NCBI RefSeq assembly: GCF_000003815.2
Contig: NC_049981.1
Location: forward strand, 5,892,949 to 5,956,948
Source: Branchiostoma floridae
Taxonomy: Eukaryota > Chordata > Leptocardii > Amphioxiformes > Branchiostomatidae
Length of the DNA: 64,000 nucleotides
Reading direction: 5' to 3'
Below the pieces are notes generated by a model, which was given only the letters and a program-made list of their open reading frames with translations, made no database searches and had not been told where the DNA came from. Made by a program: the position numbers and the translations under genes. Positions 25,601-37,600 of the stretch are shown piece after piece (positions within the stretch are counted from its first letter, which is position 1; each line of letters starts with the position of its first letter).

Positions 25601-28600
25601 CTTCAAGAATAAAGATTGTATGAACTATAGTTGAGAACGCAGCGAGAGCGCGGTGAGATCGCCGTCCTATCATTTACCATTGTTCAGCCCTATTGGCGCT
25701 CTCCGCGCTCTCTCTGCGCTCTCATGGCGTTCTCGTGGCGATCATTGTTGCATCGCCATCCTCGGCGCTCTCATGGCGATGGTATGGCAGGGCTCCATAC
25801 CATCGCCGTGGTGACGGCGCTCTCGCGGCGATGGCACTCCCACCGCGCTCTCACGGCGCTCTCACGGCGCTCCCACGGCGACCTTGGCGATTTCACCGCG
25901 CTCTCACCGCGATGGTCAAATTTGCCATCGCCGTGAGAGCGCCGCGAGAGCGCCGTCCCAGTGGAATGGGGGTATAACCGGTTGTACTCCTCTTCTCAGA
26001 TATTTTCTATCACTCACATTTATCGATGTCCTGCACAGGTCCGCTATGTGGAGAGTTTGAAGTAAGGTGTCGTGGTCGTGGGATGAACTCAGCATGTGTG
26101 AACGCTAGTCTGGTCTGTGACGGCATCAAGGACTGTCCCCTAGGAGACGACGAGGAATTCTGTGGTAAGATTATAACTTTTATAATCTTATAAAAATTAT
26201 ATATTCAATAGTGAACACAGTCCATCCTTTCGTCCATCCATTCATTCATTAACTGAAATAAATCTTCATGGAATCGTAGTTGTGATGGAATAAACCTGTA
26301 ACCCAAACATTTTGGAATGCATTTCAAAGTGTCAAAAAAAACAAAAACAGTCGTGGGTATGTAGTTTGAAGGAGACAGTCATTGCTCAATTGTCTAACAC
26401 ACACGTGTGATCCAAAGTGAATGCCAGTTTGAGCAAAAACTCTTTCAAATGAATTTTTTTAGATAATATTTATATGATTATATTAACAGGACGCAGTCGT
26501 TGCTTACGAATGAGGGAAACCGCCATGAGAAACATGTCTATGGGGATGTTCGGCATCTTTGTACCTGCGTGTGACGAGTTCGGAGAGTTTGAGTCGACGC
26601 AGTGTGACGGCAACACAGGGGAGTGCTGGTGCGTGAACGGGGCCGGTAGGGAGATACCTGGCACTAGGACCTGGCCCGGGGAGCCACCGCGGAACTGTTC
26701 CATAGGTTTGTACTGTTTGTTAATTCCGTTTGATGTACAGTCCGAATTTTCAAAGACCAATAAAAGCCAAATATATTTTTGAGCCGTTCTTCATTGGTTC
26801 TTATTCATATATCGATGAGAAAACTTATAAAGTGTATCACTAAAAATGTGTCAAATCGCCCATATTGCTCGTAGCGGTGATCGGTTGTAAAGTTTCACTG
26901 CATTAAACCAAAAAAAAAAACCCTTTGTGTCAAATGTACCCATAAAAGTGTGTTGACAACTGCTCTGATTTCCATGTACAAACAAAAAGCTTATACCAAC
27001 GGTTATTAAAAGGGGGTTGCAGTCCATAGCATTGAAATGGTTATCGTTAAAAAAAACTCAGTCCTTGGTTTGAATTCATCGTTATCAAAAGAACATTACA
27101 GATACGCTTCAGTCTAATTCAATGAATAGTTGAATATTGTTTACCTGGATGTCTAACTTTCATAAACGTACTATATAAATAGTTTTTGATTATAGACAAC
27201 CGGATGGACATTCCCTTTTCCCTCTTAATTTCAGGATGTGAGCCTTTGGAATATGGCACCTGCTCTGCCATGGGTTACCAGACCAGATTCCCCAACCCCT
27301 ATCTTGACTATGAAAGCCAGGGCGAGGCTTATGAGGAGTTCCAGAAGTACCTGCAGCTCTCTTCCTGTCACCCATACCTGACGGACTACCTGTGCGAGTT
27401 CTTCTTCCCAAGATGCACACCTAAAGGAGCAAGGTGAGAAGATTTTTTTTTACAAGTAGGTAGGTAGCGTGCGTAGTCAAGTGGTTAGCAGCCGTGAGTC
27501 CGATTCACCCGACACATACGCTACCGGCTTTGAGTTAAGGCGGGGTCACACATGCGTGTATATTCAAGTCCGTTTGAGGTGTGTATGAAGCTCTTAGTGT
27601 CTAGCAGGCTCCACATGTCGCGGGGAAATTTATACAAATTGGACAAATATAGATATGCCAGATGAGTTAGCTGACCAAAAAGTATAGTTAGCGACCCAGC
27701 TAACTCGTCTGACATGTTACCTGTTTACGTTTGTCCAATTTCTATTATTTTTCCACGACCTGTACATGTGGGGCCTGGTGGAGGTAAATACTCCCATGCG
27801 CGCCCCATACGGACTTAAATATATACGCAGGTGTGACCCCACCTTCACAGTCCTTAGGACAGGACTTTTAGCCGTGCTCCACAGTTTATTGTGCTTACCG
27901 GAAAGAGCTTGCTAAGGGGAATTACCCGGTACAATGAACCTGTATATACTGTACATAGCGTCTGTCCTCTCTGTCGAAACCAGCGAAAATCTAGCTTGTT
28001 AGTAAGATAAAACCAGATCAAGATCACTTTCCTAACAGCCTGGCGGAAAGAGTCGCTTCTGTCGATAATTATAAGTCGATGCAATGCTTTTCTTCAATAG
28101 TGAAATCATTTGTATTTGACATTAACCATGGTTTCGGAAAGTTTATCTTAACAAACATTTCAACGTTGTTTGTTGAGTTTATGACGATAAGATAATTTAC
28201 GTACGATCATTACATGATCACCGGTTTCCTAGTTAGGTGTGCTTGTATTGAATTGTTTTTCCAGTTCATTCTAGTGACGCTGAAAAGAGTGATGGATGTC
28301 ACTCAAAATTCCTGAAAAAAATTCATTATCAATTTGTAAAATTGAATTGTATTTGAATATTTTTAATAAACATGTGATAAATACTAGAACATAAATTTTG
28401 TGAAACATTGCACTTGCCCTCAATTTGACTTTTAAAATCTTCCTAGCGCCGTCATCGAGTGTCCTCCGCCAGATCTATTTCAAATGTACCATATAATAAA
28501 CCCTGATTTTTGTTCGTAGACCTATCTGTCGCTCCTACTGCTATGAGATGTCGGAGGCGTGCTGGAACGACGCGGTGGCAGTCGGGATCCAGTGGGACAC

Positions 28601-31600
28601 ACGGGGCTGTGATATGCTGGAACTACCCGAGGAAAACTGCATCAGGTCTCCTTTTGGTGAGTGAGATGACATGGATTTGGTTTTGAAATCTATGGAATGA
28701 GAGTAGGGGACGCTGGATGTAGAATTATCAAAAGAAATAGGGAAGGAAGAGAGAGTTAGCAAGAGAGGGAGGTTAAGGAAGGGAGGGAGAAAATTTAAGA
28801 GTAAAGGACGGGAGGTTTGAAGGGAGAAAGAAAGACATAATGAAGGATAGAGAGGAATAGAGAAAGTAATTTATGATAGTGATACATCTTCTACACACTG
28901 TCAGTCATTTGCCCGACAATAGATCCTCGTTCTACCTCCTAGAAATTGGACGTTGGTATACAGTTCAGTTGGTTTTTACCTTATTAAATCGCAGTGCTTT
29001 CTGGAATCATTCTATTTCTTTGTCTTGTCATTGCCTTTAAACGTAATAAGAGTGCGCATGCATCATGGTGTGTTGCCATCTTTAGCTGACGTAAGATACT
29101 GCAACCGGCGGAGCTGGGATAAGACCCAATCGAAGTCACCTAGTGCATTTACACTAATTCTTATTATTCTCGAATTTAGACTTAAAGCTATATCTAGGAT
29201 GATGTCTTTGCTGTATTAATAACCGGTGATTGAATTTCTGATTTTTCCAGCTAACGTGAAGCAGTGTAACCCAAGGCAGACGACCTGTCAGAGAAACTGG
29301 AACGAGACCCACGCGGTGTCGGCCCCGGTGTGCCTGGAGCCCGCCCAGATGTGTGACGGCAGGCGAGACTGTCCGCTTGGGGAGGACGAGCAGTTTTGCT
29401 GTGAGTGTTTTTTGACATGTGTATAACCTCATAGTTAGGCCACACTAAAACGAAAGGTGGTGTCTGCGTGGCGCAACGGCTGGAGCGTTTGAATCAGAAT
29501 CAGTAGGTCCTGAGTTCGATACTCGCCATGCCCATGTCCCCAACGAGCCTCAAGGCTTATCTGTGTAAAGAAGCTCAAAACACCTACGGATTTGGTGCGC
29601 CGGTGTGTCAACCCCTGAACACTTGCCACTAAGACCCGCGATTTTTGTAAATATGTCTTTAATTTTAATTCTGTGGATGACATCTTTGAGCGCATTGATT
29701 TCTCTGCTGTTTTTGACTGTTTAAAAAAATGTTATTCAATAGCATCCTTGGTTAATCAGAACTCTATGCTGGACACTCTCCATGGTACCGAGCCAAAGCG
29801 TCCTTGTTCCCTCTTTACTCAAGAAACATCATTGAAATGGTAACTATTCTATTACGGTCTTATTGGGGGTGAACATAGGACAAGCCTTTGAAAGAATTGA
29901 CTTAAAGGTTAATACTGTAATTTAGAAACTTTTTTTTGCTTGACCCCCCCCCCCCTTCTTTCGCCCGGAAGCATTAGTTTAGGGCCATCTACAAATCAGT
30001 GAAATGTGATGATCTTTACTGTGTGTTGACACTTAGATGCTTGACATTTTACTTTAACATCTACACCATTTATTACAGATTGTGAACCCCAAGACCTGGA
30101 TTCTTCCTTGGCGCGTCCAGAGAACGCAGAGATTCTCGAGTCGTCCCTGGAGCCTACCTGTGACGGTATGTTTTATTCCATTCTATCGTTTTAGCTGTAG
30201 AAAGTTAAACTATGCCCAGTTTCTTAACCCTTACATTTCGTAAGGCTTACGTCACAAACTACACGAAACGTGGCCATTATTAAAGTATACATTTTTTTTG
30301 TATACATTTCTATTTTTCGTTTCAACAAAGATACCGGTCGGGCCTCGGTTTGGAAATGTGACGTTAGCCTCATGTTGACATACCCTTTTGACCTTTTCTC
30401 ATGAACTTTGACATAGTCTTTGGCCTTTCACCTCTGCAGGTTATAAGCCAATCAACCTGCCCCTGTACATCATTGACATGGTCATTAACTCTGACCATTT
30501 ACCTTTGATTGCCAGGACCCTTAATCTTGATCTGGCCTCTAACCTTTAACCTGCAGCATCTCAGCCCATCATCCTGCCCATGTGTGTAATTAGCATGACG
30601 TTGACCCATGACCTGACCTCTAACCTTTACCCCTGCAGGTTGCCAGCCCATCACCCTGCCCCTGTGCTTGGACATGCCGTGGAAGGCGACCCGGTTTCCC
30701 AACATGCTGGGCCATCCGGGTCAGCTGACCATCCAGGCAGACAGGGATACCGGGATGTTGTTGAGCGTGCTAGCCAATAGGTAAGGCAGGTTAATTGGTT
30801 AGTCGGCCGATTGCATTTTGGCGGGCGGTTTGATTTGTTCGTTGGTTGTTAAACGATTGTTCGTCAATTGGTTTTCGTTGTGAATACGCGCCATCATCAT
30901 GTTCAGTATGCTACCAAACAGGTTAGTCAAGCAGTGATACTGCGTTGATATTTTTAGATCGTCGGGATTTTATTACTCTAAATGTTTATAGACTTTATTG
31001 GCATAACTAAAGCTTTAAGACTCATTATTAGCTTACTGTAAGACTACGAAGACAGTCTTGTAAGAAGGTACGGAAGGTAAACATTCAATGGATCTATTTC
31101 CCCATTCAGTAACTGCCATGAACACATCCACTTTGCCGTTTGTGCGGCTGTGACGCCGAAATGCGAGGCCGATGGCAGACTGGCTCCGTGTAGGAAGTTC
31201 TGCAAAGAGATTCAGGTTAGTTCGTAGAAATTTCCGAATACACCCTGAATATGCGTTGTGTCATTATACCCGCCTCACATTAGGCGCGATTCGATCGGAA
31301 GACTAGTTTACGAGCTCTAAATGACATTTTCGTGAGTAAGACGTCCGGTGTTCTCACGATCATCTTGCGATTTTTAGGGATCGCCGGCAATTTTCAGCAG
31401 TCTTACGACGGTCGCGGTGCAGCGAAACATGTTCTTAATACCCGCCTCACATTATATACGATCTTCGGACGTACTTCGCGATCGCAGGAAGGTCGGCTGA
31501 TTTTAAGATCTTAAGATGGTCTTGCGTATTTTTCGCCCAAAACCTGTTCCCCTCACATATAAGCGAGCCTCGTGCGATCGGCGGTGAATAAATCTATGAT

Positions 31601-34600
31601 AATGAACCTCCCATGACCTCTTGCACGCGGACAAGGGAATACAAAACGTTCCTCAAGAAAGGCAAGAGATCAATAAATGTTGCTTATTTTGTTGTCGGAA
31701 TCTTTTTAACCAATGAATGGAATGCGCGGGCATAATAGAAATGACACAAGAAAGGAAAGTGTGTCACAAAGCCAGCCTACATACTGCAACAGGGGCCACA
31801 ATGTTAGAATTACCCTCACATTCCCAGAAATTCAATATTTGTAAACAATCGGAAGTCGGGTGAACGTCGCCCGAATGTCGCCCGACTAACGGGCGTTCGC
31901 CATCCGATTTGCGTTCGATGATTAATAACTATGTCTGTGCTCGCCTATCGGTCTTCAATCGTTGGATTGACGCAAGACTATTGACCGATACCCTTGCGAG
32001 GTACGCACGATTTGCACGCACGATCTGCGACTCGGTAACGAGCTCTGCGATCTCGGAGATCTCCTGCGACTTGTCGCTTATGTTAAGAACATGTTTCGCT
32101 GCACCGCGACCGTCGTAAGACTGCTGAAAATTGCCGGCGATCCCTAAAAATCGCAAGATGATCGTGAGAACACCGGACGTCTTACTCACGAAAATGTCAT
32201 TTAGAGCTCGTAAACTAGTCTTCCGATCGAATCGCGCCTAATGTGAGGCGGGTATAACATAAGCGACAAGTCGCAGGAGATCTCCGAGATCGCAGAGATT
32301 TCATTTGATTATCAGAACAAGAGATGCAATTCACCTGTTGACGCCTTTCAAATTTTATACAAAATGCTCTTCGTAGACTTACATATTAAACACTTTTGAT
32401 AATTTAGAGAATGAAATCAACGAGTCACATACTTTGTATCCTTAGGCTAGTTGCGAGCACATCCTGACCAGTCTGGACGCTCTTTGGCCGTTCGACTGTG
32501 ATGGAATGCCCCTGCCCGAGGAGGATGTCCCCTGCATCACTCCGGATAAGCTCGTCGGTAAGCCAGAGCAAAACTACGGACAATGGATGCGCTGATCTAA
32601 CACAATGTCAGAACTAAGTTGCATATAGCGTGCCAGGCAGTACAATAGGATTTAAATGGTTTGCTTTAAAACTATTTAATAATCTGCGAAAGTGTACACA
32701 GCTCTCATTGACTAGACTGTTGATCTTCATGCAAGTGAGTTCATGCAATTGTCATCGTTTCTTAGCCACTAGAGATACATGTAAGTGTACATGTTCAATA
32801 CAGGTATATCTCTATGCTGCATAGTTTACACATTGAATCACACAGGGACCATTGTGCTTGTATCTAAATCATTGATCTATATATATATGCAGATGTCGAC
32901 GAGTGTGCAACTGAGCAGTACATGTGTGACCAAAACGCCCGCTGCAGAAACCTGTTCGGCTCCTACACATGTGACTGTAAACATGGTTACCGGAGCACTG
33001 CTGTCAACGGGACTGGGTTTCCTGGCGAGTGTGAAGGTAAAACATATACAACTTTTAATTTTCGCAAAGTTTACATCTTATTTTTTTATTGAAGACAAGG
33101 TTTAACGTAATTAACGCTTAGGTATCAAACACAGAAGGAGAAAACTTACTTAACCCTCATCCGACCGTTACATTTTTACGACGAATCTGACCGTATGGGG
33201 TCATTTTTGACCCCATTTTGTTTTGCTCATGGACATATTTCTGCTGGCTTATTTTGTTATTTCTATGTATTTACTGTTTCACTAACCTATGAAAAATATT
33301 TTGACAAGTTTTGGTGTCAGTAGTTATTACTCATTATCATAATTTATGCAGAAAATGAGGAAAAACCACATTTGCTCTGAAAATCTACCATACTCAACTT
33401 ACTTAAACAATGTTTTGTCTTATCAATTTCTAAACAATAATTGTGATGATGCAATAATACTGATAGCTTAATAATGTTATTTAACAAGAAAAAAATACAA
33501 TATTTGTGAAAAGTAACGGATTTATTACTTAATTATGCACCATATTCCGCCATCTAAAAACATACATACAATAACTCTTGTCTATTTTCCCGCAAAGATC
33601 TTTCTTGTAGGTTCTTTCTGCACATTCTGTTCATATATTGTTTTTTAATTAATTAGAAACATAAACACTTTAACTAGCATAGGTAATTAGTGCGTAGTAT
33701 CATAATTTATGCAGAATGTCGAAAAACTGCGTTTTACAATAAAATACTAAGTTTCTTTCCCCACATTCGGAGTTTACTCATCTAAGCAACTATAACTTGT
33801 TGNNNNNNNNNNNNNNNNNNNNNNNNNNNNNNNNNNNNNNNNNNNNNNNNNNNNNNNNNNNNNNNNNNNNNNNNNNNNNNNNNNNNNNNNNNNNNNNNNN
33901 NNGATAGCAATGATATGAGGATGTCTGTTATTTTATTGAAATGTCTTGATATTTATGTAATTAATGATTCATAATTGGCTGGGGTCATTTTTGACCCCAC
34001 CGAGCAAGACACAAACTTTCAAGTATAGCTTATACAATAATGGGCAAAACTCGGCGAAAAATTGGTAGATGTTGTAAGACATGAATACAAACAAATTCAT
34101 GGAAGGAATTTTTTCTCTGATGAAGGATGTTGCTATGGCAGATTAAAATATAGGCCTGGGGTCAAAAATGACCCCATACGGTCGGATGAGGGTTAAACCT
34201 AAAAGGTTTAGCACATTCATGCTAACAAACGTAGTGGGTTAAAGTACGAGTTTTGACAACTAAACATATATCGAAATCCGTGAATAGCTTCATCAGTTTA
34301 GTTCGTCACTGAATAAAGAAACTATTTTCACACAACCAATGCTTTGTTCTCACCAACGTTTTGGTGACCGTCTGTCACCTTCTTCAGGGCAATCTGACAG
34401 GTTCACATTGTACTGCAGAACACTTCAGATGTGAATTGTAAGCAGTGACACCTGTCCTGCAGTACAATGTCATCACCATCATTATCATAATGTAAACCAG
34501 TCAAAATTGCCCTGAAGAAGGTATCAGACGGTCACCAAATCGTTGGTGAGAATAAAGCAATGGTTGTGCAAAAAGACTGCATGCGAGATGCAGAAGAGTC

Positions 34601-37600
34601 TGTAGTAGTTCAAAGAAGGGGTCCTTCAGACTTTCAGGGAGGGAAACAATGCCATGCCATTGCTCTCAAAAAGGTGACAGACGGTCTCGGAAACGTGGGT
34701 GAGAATAAAGCAAAGGTTGTGTATAAAAATAGTCTCTTTATTCATGTACAAAATTGCAATTTGTTATGTTTTCTTCGAACATCTAGATATTGATGAGTGC
34801 AATGCTACGGAGCCTGCATGCGGACCCCACACGGAGTGTCATAACGCCCCTGGAGGCTTCAGATGCAGGTGTGACAAAGGATATGAGAAAATAAGCGCCA
34901 CACACTGTACAGGTGATTTGCTTTGTTGATGATAACAAACTACTCGGAAAAGAGAAGCACGACAACTTCATTGTACTGATTGTACCAAATAAAAGGCTCA
35001 CCTCAACCAAATTGTTTAGTCAAGGAATATCTTTTCAAGCTGTCTTGTGGCTGTTACTTAAAATTAAACAATAAGCTGCCCACCTGGCATACTTTATGAA
35101 ATATCTCCCTTGATAGAAATAAATTGAGTATGAAGTGTCTCCTTAATTACGCATAGATTGAGTATGAAACGTCCTCTTTGTTAACATTCAAATACAAATA
35201 TTTACCACACCTTCGCAATACTTATCTTTCTAATGGCTTGGTTAAAATTATTACAAACAAAAAGACTATAGTGGTGCATAGGTCGCCGAATTGTTAAACT
35301 ATGAGAATTGGTTTCAATTTACACCACTTTCAGTAATCAATTATGCCTTTATGCATATCACGAAATTATCATTTAAACGTATTATAACTTACAGATATTG
35401 ATGAGTGTAGCAGTGGTCTGAGCGGCTGTTCCGACCTCTGCAACAACACAGTCGGCTCCTTCTTCTGTCGGTGTCCGCGCTTCTTTGAGCTGGATCCGCG
35501 TAATAACAGAACCTGCAAAGGTAAGGTCTTACTATATAAGATTAAGATTAAGAGTGAGGTCTAAAGATTGATAACGTTGTCTAATCGCTACATAATTAGT
35601 TGCAATTAATCCACAAAGTATGCACTAGTCACCGGTGTAAAAATTATTCTAAATCATTTCAGTTCAAAAGTATTTTTAACGCAAGCATGATTTCAAAATA
35701 GATTGCTTGATTTGTTATTGTTTTATAGTTAAAGGCATTTGAAGGAAGATAAAACTCTTTGATTGCTGTTATATATGTATGGAAGTTTATTTGTAAGTTC
35801 ATACACGTAGGCTAATTGCAAGTTCTTGGTAGAGACAATATTGGGAATATGCATGTAACAATGAACTGTGATGGATATCATTATGCAAAGAGACTACTGG
35901 AATGCTAATGTTGACTATATCTTATAACGCTGTGGTTCATTTGTTTCCCTTATAACGGTATCAACGGTACATAATTGTGCATTTTTTAAATAAAACAACT
36001 ATCCTCTCTTGTGCAGCTGCCTTGTCCTGTTCATCCTCCAACCCCTGTTCACCTAACGACGTGGCGACATGTGCAGTGACCGATGACGGGTATCTGTGCG
36101 GCTGTGAAGCAGGCTACAGACTGGCACCTGGAAGCGAGACACTATGCATCAGTCAGTACACTGTCTTCATAACATTTCCATAAAGAAGTAGAATACACAT
36201 TCTAAAGTATTTGCTATGTATTGCCATATGACTGTGAATGAATGACCAGAAATAATCTGGATATAGCAATCATAATAAAAAAAATGCCATAAATGTAATC
36301 TATTATCAACTATCCGAATGAAAGAAACTATGAACCTACAGCATATAGCACAATCCAGCATGAATTTCTATTAAAGAATATTCTAACTATTGCAGAATAT
36401 TAACAACTAGGCGTTCATTTTCGTACTGAATATGTATGTATTTGGCAACATCAAACTAGTTAGCTGCCTTGTGTCTACATTATATTTCCCCTGTAGCGAT
36501 TAGGATAAAGTAAAAGACTATGCATTATTGTTACATGTACATTAGTGGCTGTACCTTGTATTTCCTATTACAGATATCAATGAGTGCAGGACAGGTAACA
36601 ACAACTGCGACCGGCAGCTGGCTATGTGTATGGACACGCGGGGCAGTTTTACATGTTCCTGCAAACCTGGATACACAGGAGCAGGGACGGTTGGAGAGTG
36701 TGAAGGTAAAGATTCGTGGTTTAGCTTAACCCTTTTGCTGTTGAAGGAAAAGTAAATTTTGATTGTATGGATATTCATTTTCCGTTAAAGTTATCATTCT
36801 TACAAACAAGCAATACGTCTTTGTATTTTGCAGGAATGACCACGCAATGGTCCTTTTCCTTCTAGCTACGTATTGTTTTCCCAGTGCTCTGGTTAATATG
36901 GATAAGGCCTACCTCACATTTCCAAACCGGAGCACAAGGTATGATATTAAAGACACCAAAATATCTAAGATGTAAAGAAAATTGTCATGATGGGCATTAT
37001 TTGTGTATATTTTTACGTATACATGTCTATGTTTCGTTTCTGCTGGGCCCCGGTTCGGAAATGTGACGAGGGGATTTTCGTAGGAAATGTTTGTAAAATC
37101 TTAGCATTATTTAAAGTCAAGCCTATCGCCAATGTCATTGCGTACACAAACACGCAATGCATATATTGTTTTCTGTCTAGATACAAAACCTAGGTACCTT
37201 TTTCTAGTGTTATATGACAATTCCTTTATCTCAAGTTATTTCGGTCACCAGATGTCGACGAGTGTGCCACTGGCGAGTACACGTGTGACGACAACGCTGA
37301 CTGTGTGAACGAGGTCGGCTCCTACACCTGCCAGTGCCGTACTGGGTACATGAGTGTCTCACGTAGGGGAACAGGTTTCCCTGGGGAGTGCAAAGGTTTG
37401 TTTGTTTGTTTGTTATGTTAAAGGTAGGGACACAGCATGAGTTTGCCCATAAGTTTTTAAGGTCGGCATCACACTGGGTACATAAATGAAAACCGGCTTT
37501 CATGTGGAATGCAAAGGCGAGAGAACTTCTCTGTGGTTTTGATTGTTGACCTTGGTCCAAATAGATTTGAAAACTGAGATGCTGTTTGCCAATGCACATT

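Noticed and set aside
25631-25977. Frames rich in Ala-Leu-Ser-Arg-Arg in two registers
   Set aside because: They are translations of the GCTCTCACGGCG subterminal array of a transposon.
29459-29535. tRNA gene
   Set aside because: A and B boxes are present, but the acceptor and other stems do not close and a SINE body follows.
31332-32189. Two short frames encoding the same peptide on opposite strands
   Set aside because: They lie in the two arms of the inverted repeat at 31248-32300, so the identity is a mirror of the repeat, not a gene family.
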